A DNA stretch of 64,000 nucleotides from Talinum fruticosum (GCA_021018815.1 JAITYX010000045.1:124001-188000); one strand, 5' to 3'; positions 11,065 to 22,640 are shown, counted from the stretch's first letter. Program-made: numbers and translations. Notes: generated from the sequence alone by a model not told the origin.

Positions 11065-12331
11065 TGATGGAGAGTGGACTGCCCGGCATTTTGAGCTAAG
11101 AAATGTCCATCCTAAAGAGCTTTGCATGATTAAGGAAGAATCGGGAATACTTGATATATCCATGGTTTCAAGCCTTTTGTTGATGGATCCCGGAGGTTGA
11201 TTAGACAAAAGATCAAAATCCTTATGGTCTTGTTTATAAATAAGTATTCATCAATGGAGACATGAACGAAAGTTAGTAAAGTTACAAGCTAGTCACCTAA
11301 AACCCCTTCATGTTTGAGCAAGGGTGAACCTGGCCGAGAGTTGCTTTAAGTGCTACTATTTTTGCCTTGTCCATAAATAATGACCAAGGGTCGGTCCAAG
11401 GGCTAAGACGAATGTCCATGCGCTTAAGGGAAGCATCCAAAGACATATTTCAAGGAGCATTCTAGAAGCACTAACCATAGTGGGAGTTGGTTTGGAGAAA
11501 GCTTGGCAAAGGGGAAATTGCACCATAGCCACATGTTCCCAAATGCCCAAATACTTGGCTAGGATTTACTCTAGCTTGGCTTGGAGGAAGGGAAAGGAAT
11601 ATTGTTTGTTAGCATTTTGTTTTTGCATTATTTTCAGCATGAATTCGGTTATGTAGAATGCCAAGATAAGGCATTATATATTCAGCTCATATGCTTCATT
11701 GTAAAGACACTTTTTGATGAATATATGAATTTGAGCTTTGCTCTTTGAGATGGATTTCTCAACCCTTTGAATCCTCAAAGCTGTATCCGTGCTTGGCCTC
11801 ACGGTGGTGTCCTTTGAGTCACTTAAGTCCCGGTGGTGTTGCTGTATCCGGATCGCTTAGGTGAGCCCCTTGATCCACTCGGTGGTGTTTCGTATCCGAG
11901 CCCGGGTCAAGGTACTATCCAGCGACTTTGCCATCCCATAACTCACAATATACTCATCCATTTTTATCCAAATTTTAACCACCTTCTTTCCAGTCCATCT
12001 ACTTCCATTCCACCAAATTTCAGCTGCATCCAAGAACTCCTCCGTCCTCCACATCAAAACCAAACAAAGGGTGTCAATCTGTACATCCAGCCGGTAGCAT
12101 CAACTTCTGGCTATTTGTTCAGGTAGTTCCCCTTATCCAAAATTCACGAAACTTGGTCACAACCTTCCTTCATAAGTTATCTCACTCCCTCCAAGTTTCG
12201 TCCAAATCCAATTACATTTACCCCTCCATTTCCCCGATCTTCCAAGACTGCGCAATCAGGCCCTGTTCTGCCCGAGTTGTGTTTGTTGCGGTTTTCCCTT
12301 CTTTTTCTTTGCTTCCTCCCACTACACATCA
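11065..12331 (+). repeat. S2: solo LTR of the N family, duplication GGCAT
   Basis: 1267 bp, TGATGGAGAG...CACTACACATCA, flanked by GGCAT at 11060-11064 and 12332-12336. It lies inside the RT of G2. The first 135 bp encode an open tail ([18 protein letters not shown]... ending MDPGG-stop). TATA-like box and leader hairpins are present. Confidence 0.95.
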
Positions 12332-12760
12332 GGCATTACCAACCACTCGTAAAGTCCTCCTTTGGTGTTAAAAGCCATTTTCCACTCATCCCCTTCTCGG
12401 ATTCTAATTTGATAGTATCCGCTCCTCAAATCTATCTTGGAAAATATTTGAGATCCATGTAGCTCATCAAGCATATCCTCAAGCATATCCTCAAGCCTTG
12501 GGATAGGATGCCTATACTTGATTGTGATTTTATTTATGGCACGGCTATCCACACACATTCTCATGGATCCATCTTTTTGGTACCAACAAAGTAGGCACCG
12601 CACAAGGACTCCTACTCTCCCTTACAAGGCCTTTAGCCACCAACTCATCAACTTGTCTTTGGACTTCTTGAGCATCCTTGAGATTCATTCTATAAGCGGG
12701 TTTATTGGGCAATATGGACCCCAGGATAAGGTCTATGTGGTGTTGGATGGTTCTTTGTGG
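12332..12760 (-). pseudogene. G2 RT N-terminal half
   Basis: Minus-strand continuation of the G2 [46 protein letters not shown] and [12 protein letters not shown] 12-base tandem duplication (CTCAAGCATATC twice, about 12477-12500) repeats Leu-Glu-Asp-Met in frame. Upstream the frame is lost near VPKK. Together with 10810-11058 it would give a full RT domain if S2 were absent. Confidence 0.87.
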
Positions 12761-13461
12761 AGGAAGGCCAAGGGGAATTTCATTTGGGAAGACATGGGCA
12801 AATATAGTTATGAGTTCTTTGGTAAGGGGATGGGTTGTTTGAGAAGGGCTCTCAGTCTCATTTGATGCTAGGAGAATAAGCTCTTTGAAGGCCGAAACTC
12901 ATGTTGCTTTGACTTTAAGAAATTTTCTCCGTGGGTAAGTAAGAGGTCGGTTCGGGAAGAGCCGTCTTGAAGCTTCATTTTTGGAATTTGGCTTGGTGAC
13001 AAAGGGACTAAGGTTATCTTCTTATGATCTTTAGTGAAAGTATAAGTGTTCATGAACCCATCATGCATGACCCTTCTATCAAAAAGCCATGGTCTACCAA
13101 GCAACAAATGACAAGCATCCATTGGAATAATATCACACCATACCTCATCACAATAATTTTTGCCAATACTAAATGGAACAAGATATCTAGAATTGACTTG
13201 GAGTCCTTTTCCTTGATTTAACTATTGGAGGTTGTAAGGATGTGGATGGGGTGAAGCATGAAGTCCAAGCTTCTCCACCATGGTTGTTGAGGCTACATTC
13301 GTGCAACTACCACCATTAATAATGATAGAGCACACTTTGCTATGCACGGTTCCTCTTGTATGAAAAATATTCTCTCGTTGTTTCTCTTTTGCACCTTTGA
13401 ATCCACTCAAAGTTCTTCTCAAGAAGAGACTTGCGTTCATTGTTGAGGTTTTGTAGGTCGG
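12761..13461 (-). pseudogene. G2 protease and linker
   Basis: Minus strand. The frame 13440-13222 reads GAKEKQRENIFHTRGTVHSK and then INGGSCTNVAS. The expected catalytic Asp of the Asp-Gly-Gly motif is Asn here, which would kill the protease. VEKLGLHASPHPHPYNLQ follows. The frame 13122-12868 holds MDACHLLLGRPWLFDRRVMHD and a Lys/Pro-rich linker towards the RT. At about 13461 the sequence changes to the 5' leader of N2. Confidence 0.82.
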
Positions 13462-14570
13462 CTATTTTTTTTTTTTTGTGGTTTTTGGATTTTTAGGAAA
13501 TGGATCATCCACCAAGGAATCAGAACTTGCTCTGATACCAAAGTTGATGTATAGTGAGGCGGAAGCAAAAGAAAGGAGAAAACCGCAAGGAAGCAAGTCT
13601 GGACAGAATGTGTCCTGCAAGTGCAGCTTTGGGGAAAAGGGTGAAAGGCGGGGCAAATGATGGAGTTTTTGGCTGAAATTTGGTGGGGGATGAGGTAACT
13701 GGTTGGGGAAGGTCTGGGTAAAATTTGGGAATTTTTGGATGACGGGAACTCCTTGATCTACAAGCCAGAAGTTGGCAGTACCCGACTGGAAGTCCAGCCG
13801 ATACTCTTTGTTTGGATCAAAGGAGGGGACGGTAGGTTTCTTGGATGAGGCTGATTTTGGGGGAGGGGAAGTAGTCACACTGGAAGGAATGTGGGTGAAA
13901 TTTGGGCTAAAATGGACGAGTGGATTGTGAGATATGCAAGTTTGAAAATCAAGTAACCGATAGAACCAAGGAACCCACGGATACGTAAACACCACTATGG
14001 ATCACCTTGGGGCACCTCTAGCCTAGCCGGATACGGAAACACCACTGGAAGGTTGAAGGACTCAATAGGACACCACCAAGCAGCCATGCTCGGATACAGC
14101 AATTGAGATTTTAGAGGAAACGAGCAATCCAGCTCAAGTCATTCATTTAATCATCAAAAGGTGATCATTACATGGTGTATGCATGCTGAATTTATAATGC
14201 CTTACAAGGGCATTTTACAAAGCTGAAAATTAAAAACAAAAACCATAAAGATCCTTTCCTCTCCTCTAAGTTAAGCTAGGATGAATTCTAGCCAAGCATT
14301 TGATGGTTAGGGAACATGTGGTCACGGTTGCTTTCCCCTTTGGCAAGATTCAAACAACCTTCTTCCACCATGATGTATGTTTCTAGAATGCTCCTTACTA
14401 GACTTCACTTGCCCGACCTAAACTTGTGGTAAGAAAATATGGACCGACTTGTATTTTATTTATGTGCAAACGGCAGCTTTCCCTTGACTTAGCACATCCG
14501 GGACTCATTACGTACCATGGTGATGATGACACAAGGCTTTGGAATCCATCCGGCTAGCAACTCTCCATCA
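13462..14570 (-). mobile_element. N2: truncated non-autonomous element (5' LTR, primer site, leader stub)
   Basis: Minus strand. LTR 13545-14570 (1026 bp, ending at 13545 with ...CACTATACATCA on the minus strand), primer binding site TGGTATCAGAGC at 13529-13540, then about 70 bp of leader including a T-run that joins G2 sequence at about 13461. On the right it abuts G3 (TCCTT). Gag and everything downstream are missing. The LTR is shorter than its relatives in its U3, and the LTR-encoded tail is not recognisable. Confidence 0.82.
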
Positions 14571-15031
14571 TCCTTTGTGGAGGAAGGCGCGGGAATTTCA
14601 TTTGGAAAAACATGGGCAAATTTGGCTAGGAGTTCTTTGGCGAGGGATGGAGATTTTGTGGGGAGCTTTCAGGTACATTTGGAGATAAGAGGATGAGCTC
14701 TTGTGTGGGTCTATACTCATGTTGCTTTGCCTTGAGAAAAATCTCCCCAAAAACAAGCAAAAGGTCGGTTTGAGGAGGGTTACTTTGTGGCCTTGTTTTT
14801 ATGAGTTGGTTAGGTGATAAGGGGGCCAATGTTATCTTCTTCCCATCTTTGGTAAAAGTGTAAGTATTCATGAATCCATCATGCATGACTTTCCTATCAA
14901 AAAGCAAAGGTCTCCCAAGCAACAATGACAAGCATCCATAGAAATAATATCACACCATAATTCATCATAATAGTTCTTGCCAATACTAAATGAGAGACAT
15001 CTAGAATTGACTTCAAGACCTTTACCTTGGT
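14571..15031 (-). pseudogene. G3: Ty3/gypsy protease-RT linker fragment
   Basis: Minus-strand gypsy sequence homologous to 12770-13200 of G2: a Lys/Pro-rich linker, KVMHDGFMNTYTFTKDGK, a block like DACH...LGRP near 14930-14880, and FSIGKNYYDELWCDII. It repeats a region that G2 also has, so G3 is a separate copy and not the other half of G2. It continues across S3 into 16277-16386. Confidence 0.82.
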
Positions 15032-16276
15032 TGATGGAAAGTGGCCATCCATGGGTCAAGAGACAGAAAATGTTCAGCTCAACGTGCATGCAAAACAACC
15101 GGGAGTGATTGTATTTTTCATGCGCATAATGTCGATCGAGCCCGGAGGATGATTGTTGATTATTTGTTCATAAATAAGTCAAGGTGTTAAGGAAGATAGT
15201 TGAGAAATCAAGCTCACCAAATTTCCATGGTTAAAGCTAGAAAAGATCGGCCAAGCATAATCAAGCAATGTTACAAGTATTATTATCTTAAGTGCTTTGA
15301 ACATAAATAATTTCATGTCATGATGGGTCGGTCCAAGGGAGGGCCGAAGGGTTTATGGTCATGCATCACATGGAGCTGCCAAGAACACCAAGCTAGGAGC
15401 ATTCTAGAAGACACTACCACTAGTGGAAGGTGGTTAGAAAAGAGCTTGGAGAAGGGGCAACAAATCTTGGCCACATGTTCCCTATCAAACAATACTTGGC
15501 TAGAAATTCTTCAAGCTTAACTTGGAGAGGAGGAAAGCATCTAATTAGTTAGCATTTTTGTTTTGCTTTATTTTTCATATTTTTCAGCTTGGATTCGGTT
15601 ATGTAAATGCTCATATGAAGCATTATATATTCAGCACCTATGCACCATTGTAACACACCCTTGATGAATATATGAATTTGAGCTTTGCTCTTGAGATGGA
15701 TTTCTCAACCTTTTGAATCCTCAAAGCTGTATCCGTGCTTGGCCTCACGGTGGTGTCCTTTGAGTCACTTAAGTCCCGGTGGTGTTTCTGTATCCGGATC
15801 GCTTAGGTGCGCCCCTTGATTCACTCGGTGGTGTTTCGTATCCGAGCTTGAGTCAAGGTACTATCCAGCGACTTTGCCATTTCATATCTCACAATCTACC
15901 CAGCCATTTCATTCCAAATTTTAACCACAATCCTTCCCATCCATCTACTTCCATTCCTCCAATTTTCAGCTCCATCCAAGAACATCTCCATCCTCCACAC
16001 CGAAACCAAACAAAGGGTGTCTGTCTGTACAGCCAGCCAGTTGCATCAACTTCAGGCTATCTGTTCAGGGAGTTCCCCTTATCCAAATTTAACGAAACTT
16101 GGTCACGATCTTCATTGACCAGTTACCTACTTCCCCACCAAATTTTAGCCAAGACCAAGCACTTTTGCCCCACCTTTCACCTGATCTCCCAAGACTGCGC
16201 ACGCAGGCTGCATTCTGTCCGGTTGTGCTTCTTGCGGTTTTTTCCACTTCTTCTTTGTTTCCGCCACTACACATCA
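15032..16276 (+). repeat. S3: solo LTR of the N family, duplication TTGGT
   Basis: 1245 bp, TGATGGAAAG...CACTACACATCA, flanked by TTGGT at 15027-15031 and 16277-16281. It lies in G3. The first 120 bp form an open tail ending IEPGG-stop although its body differs from the other copies. TATA-like box CATTATATATTC near 15621-15632. Leader hairpins CCGTG/CACGG (15733-15737, 15746-15750) and CTCGG/CCGAG (15824-15828, 15842-15846). Confidence 0.95.
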
Positions 16277-16386
16277 TTGGTTTAGCCATTGGATGTTGTA
16301 TGGATGAGGATGAACCAAAGCATGAAGTCCAAGCTTCTCTACCATAGTTGATACGGCCACATTTGTGCAAATTCCACCATCAATAA
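16277..16386 (-). pseudogene. G3 protease core
   Basis: Minus strand, the continuation of G3: Ile-Ile-Asp-Gly-Gly-Ile-Cys-Thr-Asn-Val-Ala followed by STMVEKLGLHALVHPHPYN. The Asp-Gly-Gly active-site triplet is intact here, unlike in G2. The fragment stops at the N3 LTR at 16387, and the rest of G3 (gag, 5' LTR) is not in the window. Confidence 0.82.
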
Positions 16387-17660
16387 TGATGTATAGTGGG
16401 AGGGGAAGCAAAAGAAGAAGGGAAACCGCAAACAAGCTACCCGGCAGAATGCAGGCCTGCAAGTGCGGTTCTGGGAGAATGGGTGAAAGGAGGGGCAAAT
16501 GGAGGACTTTGGGGCTGAAATTTTGTGGGAAGGTTCTTAACTGGGCCAAAAAGGTTGGGTAAAAACATGAGAATTTTTGGAGGTCGGGAACACCTTGATT
16601 ACGGAGCTGAAAGTCGTGGTTCTAGGCTGACTGTCCAGGATGGGTCTCTTTGTTTGATTTGAAGGTGGGGGACGGAGTTCTTCTTGGTTTGAGATGAGAT
16701 TTGGAGGGAATGGACTCAACTCATGTATAATGATGTGGGTGAAATTTGGGCTGAAGTTGATAAGTGGATTGGGAGATATGGGTATGGAAAATCGATGGAT
16801 AAAACCGAGGTTTCTTCTTGGATACGTAAACACCACCAAGACAGAACCAAGGGGCACTTCTAGCCTTGCCGGATACAGAAACACCACCGGTAGGTTTGAA
16901 GACTCAAAGAACACCACCAACTAGCCAACTTAGATACAACATTGAGAATTTAAGGGGTCAAGAAATCCATCTCAAAAAGAGCAATCCAGCTCAAATCATA
17001 TATTCATCATCATTGTTCATCTTTACATGGCTGAATGCATAAACTATTTATAGGAAATAAAACATGCTGAAAATAAATCAAAACTAAAACATAATCTAAG
17101 ACCTAAAAGAAAGATTACAAGATCAATGGCCTAAGATGTATTAGCCCCTTGTCCAAGCCAATTTGGGAACATGTGGCTAAAATGAGAGTTAATTCTAGCC
17201 AAGTATTTCCTTCCCCTTGTGCAAGAAAGCTTGTCATAGATTCTTCCACTAGATATGATGCTTGGAAATGCTTTCTAGAACCTTCCTTATGCTGTCCACA
17301 CATGACCCATTCGGATGAAGTTAGAAACATGGTTCGTTCAGCCCTTGAAGTAATCCGGCCAGATTTGTGCTTGTTGCTCGGTTTCGAACCCTTTGGCATT
17401 TTGGACTTCTCTTTGTGGATTATTTTTCTCCAACTCTTGAACAATAATTATTTATGTACCATAAGACATAAAAGATAATTCTTCACCATAAGCAAAGCTC
17501 TAGTTCTTCATGTAAAGGTCGAACCAGATTAGGTGCAAAAATAATCTCCCCTTCGGTTTGAGCTCCTTTTTAGCTTTGACATGAACACATGGCCCTTGGC
17601 TTTTTGGCATATGAGGAGATCATGAACAAGTATGTTGTAGCCCTTGGTCAATATCCATCA
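16387..17660 (-). repeat. N3 3' LTR
   Basis: 1274 bp. On the minus strand it runs TGATGGATATTGACC...CACTATACATCA. It is homologous to 27924-30387 (without S5) and more loosely to the N7 LTRs. The polypurine tract ACAAGGGGAGTA abuts it at 17661-17672. Confidence 0.88.
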
Positions 17661-18394
17661 TACTCCCCTTGTTAGAAAGAATTTGTTCTCAAATTCGGGT
17701 ATGTCCATAAGGTAAGGAGAGTGCATAGTAAGGCTATCCACAACACACTTCTTGGATCACTTTACCATTTGTTTGGCCCTTTGGCATTAACTTAGGCCAA
17801 CCCACAGATGGTGGCCACTTTTTCTTGCTAGCATCCATTCAAGCTTCCCGGTTTGAGAACCATTCGCTTGCTTTGCATTTTGGGGCTGAATTTGTAGGAT
17901 GCTTGCCTTTTACTTGGCCTCATAAATGCACAACCAGATTTGGAAATATTATGGCACAATTTCATGGGCACAAGTATAAGAGTACTCTCCACATTCTTGG
18001 CATATGCACATAGGAACGTTAGGTGTTCCGCATGAAGCTCACAAGCTGTCCATGGAGAACAAAAATCATGCTCAGCTTTATGCACTTTGAACAGCTCACA
18101 TTCGGCCAGATTAGCGTCCCTTTGGTTGGGGATTTTTGTGGCAAAATGATCAACTCCTTGACATGTAAAATACCTCCGGGCATGACACCTTTTGTGAGAA
18201 GGAGTTGGGATTTTTGTGGGAGAAATAGGGGCTGGGCAGACTGGGGATAAGGCTGGAACATGGGCTGGGCAGAATGTGTTTGCGGGTGAAATGAGTCTTC
18301 GGTTCGGCTGTTAGTTTGTGGACATGGGTTCTTTTGAGTAGGCCAAAAGTGGGAGGGTCTAAGGACAATTTGTGGGCATTTTTGGGAGAAGTAT
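17661..18394 (-). pseudogene. N3 3' internal region, unknown ORF remnants
   Basis: Minus strand. It reads PQTHSAQPLFLPQK-type Pro/Gln-rich sequence (near 18330-18220), KGVMPGGILHVKELIILPQK, and LTFLCAYAKNVESTLILVPMKLCH (near 18030-17950). The same blocks occur in order in N7 (60060-60500). I recognise no domain in this part. It ends towards the LTR with FENKFF, a decayed form of the ENLRANSF block that precedes the polypurine tract in the other elements. It is broken by stops and by the G4 insertion at 18400. Confidence 0.7.
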
Positions 18395-18399
18395 GAGAG

Positions 18400-19443
18400 T
18401 GATGGGGTGGACACCACAAACCCGGACCCAACTAAGACCGAGAGCCAGCCGGAACCGAGTGATAATTCCGAGTCCTCTCGACTTCATTACGGAACCCTCG
18501 AAACCATTGCTAGGTCTTCATTGATAACGCAGGCATCAAGGGAGTTTTGGCCACACTTAGAAATACTTGTCTGTCTCCTCGCACGGGAGTAAGACAGGAG
18601 TAAGGGAGTCGACAAGTCAGAAATATTCGGAGGAAAAATAAGCCAAGAGATCTTTTTCGAGTCCTCGCTTTGAGCTCGGACGTTAAATGATCTTTTCCGA
18701 GTCCTCGCTTCGAGCTTAGACTACTTGATCATCATCTAGGCATCTTCAGCAGAGCCGGAAAAGGAAAGTTAAGGATCGGAAAGCAAAAGAATTTGGTGAC
18801 AACGACCGTAGCTGTCACTGGACTCGTAACCGTACTACTTTGTACTACCGATTCCGTGGTCCCCCTCCTTTTCTGCTGTCCTTTTCTCGCTGTAATTATT
18901 TACCTGTTGTCCTTGTTTTTTATCCTTTTATTTTGCTGAATACATCACAACCATTGAATGTAAAAGGGATTTATAACCCTTAGATTAGAGTGATGTACCC
19001 TAGGTAAGAGGCCTATAAATATACATGGGCTCTCTCTTTGTAAAGGATGATGATTTTGATATTGGCTATATGCTAAGTAAAGTTGAGCAAGTGCTCCTTT
19101 CAACCCCAAAATTCTCTTTTGCTTGTCTAATTAGTGGCATAATTAGGCTGTGTTCGAAGAGTCCGATTATACTTAGTGTGGTGGTAGCTGTATCACTAAG
19201 TGTGATTAGTGCCCTAGTTTTATCCTCGGTGGTGATATCTCGTATCCTTGGATAGTTCTAGTTTATCTTGTTATTGTCCTATCTCGTGCTGGTTACTTTG
19301 CTAATCATCTCCTCACGAGTGATTAGCTTAATCCCCGTTGTTTACTATTTCATTGGTCACTTCTAAGCCCATTCCGAGTCTCTCGAATTACATTTGGCGC
19401 ACTCTGTTTCGGGATCGGTGTAGCCTTGCGTTTTGGCACATCA
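18400..19443 (+). repeat. G4 5' LTR
   Basis: 1044 bp, TGATGGGGTGG...GGCACATCA, nearly the same length as the 3' copy. TATA-like box TATAAATATA at 19014-19023. Confidence 0.95.
19014..19023 (+). promoter_or_regulatory. G4 LTR TATA-like box
   Basis: TATAAATATA, followed by a CT-rich stretch. It is conserved at the same place in all four G1/G4 LTRs and would set the start of the genomic RNA. Confidence 0.65.
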
Positions 19444-19447
19444 ATTT

Positions 19448-19458
19448 TGGTATCGAGC
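19448..19458 (+). other. G4 primer binding site
   Basis: TGGTATCGAGC, one base shorter than the G1 site TGGTATCGGAGC. The missing G could weaken tRNA priming. Confidence 0.78.
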
Positions 19459-19550
19459 TTTGGAGCCTTTCCTAGACCGAGCTTCCTTAACCCCAAACAC
19501 AACCTATTTAGCCCCAAACACATCAGTCCACAAAGAACCCATAAACCAGG

Positions 19551-20560
19551 ATGAGTGGAAGCATGACATTGGAGGAACGTTTTGAAATGCTCATGAACAA
19601 CTATGATGAGATGCGTGCCTGAATATATATCCGAAAAAGCAACTTAGAGATATGATGAAGAAGAAGAGGCATGAGTTAGAAGAGTCACCACCCAGCTCAC
19701 CGCCACATACTCACTCACACGGGGATGAAGATGGGGAGAGCAACCCCTTTGCTTCTTCCAAGTGAACGTGAGCAAAGAAGAGGAAGAAGAGGGAGAAGGG
19801 ATAAATCACCCCGACCCAACTCGGACTTCAAAGTTGAGATCCCGGAGTTTGAAGGTCGCCTTAACCTGCACGAGTTTCGGAATGGTTGTAAACAGTTGAA
19901 AGAATCTTTGACTACAAAGAGGTGAAAGATGAAAAGAAGGTAAAGCTTGTTGCTATCAAGCTCGGAGGGTTTGCCTCAACCCGGTGGGCAAATCCGGAGA
20001 AGAAGCGTGCTGTTCAAAGGAAACCTAAGATCAAAAGTTGGGAGAAAATGAGGTCCAAACCGAAAACCCGGTTCGTACCCCCAACATACATCCAGGACAG
20101 CTTATTCTAAGTTGCACAACCTACAACAAGGTCCGATGAGTGTAGAGGAGTATACCCGAGAGTTCGAAAGGCTAATGATTAAATGCGATCTTCAGGAGTC
20201 GGAGGATCAAACAATAGTCGGTATCTTGGAGGACTTGACCCGAGGTATGCTAATGTTGTTGAGTTATAGCAGTACTCAACCTTTGATGAGGTGTGTCTTC
20301 CGGCACATAAGGTGGAGCAGCAAAAGAAGGTCGGAACCTTCGGAAAGAAGTCTCTAAGACTCAACCACCAAAACCAACTCAGTTTGGCAAGGGTTATTCT
20401 AACCCTCTGTTTCAGCCCTAAGTCTCGCTACCCCAAAACTCAGTGCTCGAGTCTAAATACCCTATTATTCGGACTCGGACTCGAACAAACCTCATGTTGG
20501 CCAGAGCCGCAAGTGTTTTAAGTGTCGTGGATTTGGACACTTTGCTTCGAATGCCCAAAT
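19551..20560 (+). pseudogene. G4 gag (broken)
   Basis: ATG at 19551 (MSGSMTLEERFEMLMNNYDE) with a TGA after about 24 codons, shared with G1. The frame resumes as an Arg/Glu-rich stretch, DFKVEIPEFEGRLN and a capsid region with VKLVAIKLGGFASTRW and SVEEYTREFERLMIKCDLQE. A CX2CX4HX4C-type zinc knuckle is at 20514-20555 with CFKCRGFGHFASNA, where the last Cys is Ala in this frame. Gag packages element RNA. Several stops (for example at about 20110) make this copy non-functional. Confidence 0.85.
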
Positions 20561-21420
20561 CGAAGGGTTATCACTATTACCGAGGCCGATGAACCCATAT
20601 GGGATGAGTATGAGCCGAAGGAGAGGTATGCCTTGCTGAGGGTATAGAAGAGATTGTTGAAGAGGCCGATGAAGGAGAACTACTTGTGATCGTGAGAGCC
20701 TTGAATGGATATAAGGATCCAAGTGAGGCTCGGAGGGAGAATATATTCCACACGAGGGGAACCATCAAAGGGAAAGTTTGTTCGATCATTATTGATGGAG
20801 GGAGTTGCACCAACGTTGCTTCGTGAACATGGTAGAGAAGCTTCAGCTACAAACCGAGTTGCACCCTCACCCCTACAACATACAATGGCTGAGTCAAGGT
20901 AAGGGCCTCGTAGTTAATTCTCGTTGCCTAATATCTTTCAAGTATTGGGAAGTCTTCTATTGATGATATATGGTGTGATGTTATACCTATGGATGCATGT
21001 CACTTACTATTGGGCATACCTTGGTTATTTGATCGTAGAGTTATGCATGATGGGTTCAAAAACACATACACCCTCACCCGTAATGGCAAGAAAATAACGT
21101 TAGCCCCACTTGACCCTTCACAACTACCTAAAGCCAAGCCCCTCGTACACCCAACCCACCCGAGTTACTTCTAACCCTAGGGAAGCCTATTTGAAGTCCA
21201 TGCATCATGAACTCAGACCCATGAGAGAGTTGATTCTTTTGAGCCAGGACAATTCCGAGTCCTCGTAACTAAGACACCCATTAGCCAAGACACTTATTAC
21301 CCAAGACATCCATATTTTTCCCGAGGAGATACCTCTTGGCCTACCCCCAAAAGAGATATCCAACACCACATTGACCTTATCCCGAGATCGATATTGCCAA
21401 ACAAACCAGCCTACAGAATG
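20561..21420 (+). pseudogene. G4 protease and linker (broken)
   Basis: Asp-Gly-Gly-Ser-Cys-Thr active-site motif at 20794-20811 (preceded by VCSIII). HPYNIQW-like and CLISF-like sequences follow in other frames, then MDACHLLLGIPWLFDRRVMHD and KNTYTLTRNGKKITLAPLDP (20989-21174). The Gly of LLLGRPW is retained but Arg is Ile. The linker to the RT carries LGLPPKRDIQ-type sequence near 21340. Broken by frameshifts on both sides of the active site. Confidence 0.82.
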
Positions 21421-22640
21421 AACCCTAAAGATACCTCGAAGTGCAGAGGCAAGTTGAGGAGTTGGTGTCTAAAGGCCCGGTGAGAGTGAGTAAGAGTCCT
21501 TGTGCTGTACTCAGCCTTGTTGGTACCCAAAAAGGATGGCTCTATGAGGATGTGTATAGATAGTCGTGCCATTAACAAGATCACTATCAAGTATAGGCAT
21601 CCTATACCACGACTTGAAGATATGTTGGATGAACTACATGGTTCTAAGGTCTTCTCTAAGATTGACCTCGAAGTGGATATTATCAAATTAGAATCGGGGA
21701 AGGAGATGAATGGAAAACTGCTTTTAAGACCAAGGGAGGTTTATATGAGTGGCTTGTTATGCCTTTTGGTCCGACCAATGCTCCAAGCACATTCATGCGA
21801 CTCATGAATCAGATTTTCAAACCCTTCATCGGGAAGTTCGTAGTGGTCTATTTTGATGACATTCCGATCTACAGTCGAATGAGAGGGAACATTCCGACCA
21901 CCTCGGACATATTGTTCAACTACTAGAGAGAGAGAAACCGTACGGAAATCGAAGAAGTGTTCATTCTTCAGCTCGGAAATTGCATTTCGGGTTATGTTGT
22001 TTCCGCTGAGGGAGTGAAAGTAGATGAAAGCAAAATTGAGGCTATCCTGTCTTGGCCTACTCCTAAAAGCATACACGACGTTCGGAGCTTTCATGGACTT
22101 GCATCTTTCTATAGGAGGTTCATCAAAGACTTCAGCACTATCATCGCCCCTATGACCGAGGTGCTCGAAACAGTTCTTTTGTTTGGACACCTCGAGCTCG
22201 AAATCTTTGAAGCTATCAAGGCTAAACTAACCTGGGCTCCTGTCCTAACCCCGCCTGAGCTTTGAGAAGATTTTCGAAGTTGAGTGTGATGCCTCTGGAG
22301 TAGCTATTGGTGGAATTCTCACTCAAGAGGGTCGTCCCATCGCTTATTTTAGTGAGAAGTCGTGTGATACCAAGCAAAGATACTCTACCTATGACAAGGA
22401 ATTCTATGCCATCATTCGGTCATTAGAGTATTGGAATCATTACTTGGTGGCCCAAGAATTCATTCCGCACTCGGATCATGAAGCCTTCAAGTACATTCAG
22501 GGCCAACACAAGTTGAACCCGCGACATGCGAAATGGGTTGAGTACCTTCGGACCTTTCATTTTTCAATCAAACACAAATCGGGACAGACTTAACAAGGGC
22601 GCTGATGCTCTGTCCGTAAGATACCTGCTGTTGTTTCGAG
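21421..22640 (+). pseudogene. G4 reverse transcriptase and RNase H (broken)
   Basis: RT with [40 protein letters not shown] and KIDLEVD (21502-21690). YFDD is at 21849-21860. The connection ([20 protein letters not shown]) is at 22045-22110. RNase H has FEVECDASG near 22277, YDKEFYAI near 22390 and HSDHEA near 22465, so all three acidic boxes can be found, though in different frames. The polypeptide is broken at least at the start of the palm and at the RT/RNase H border. Confidence 0.88.

Larger units (their letters stand above)
9287..13461 (-). mobile_element. G2: partial Ty3/gypsy element, minus strand
   Basis: Minus-strand gypsy pol running from the integrase core (9287) back to the protease (about 13440), interrupted by solo LTR S2. 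It has no LTRs, gag or integrase C-terminus. Its sequence differs clearly from G1/G4 and is closer to G3. The left edge is the S1 junction. The right edge, about 13461, abuts N2. Confidence 0.88.

Noticed and set aside
11760..11905. Tandem-repeat satellite made of GGTGGTGT units
   Set aside because: Only three to four units per LTR, with variable arms that pair. Explained better as hairpins within the LTR than as a satellite.
13462..16386. G2 and G3 as one gypsy split by N2
   Set aside because: Both contain the linker and protease region, so they cannot be two halves of one copy.
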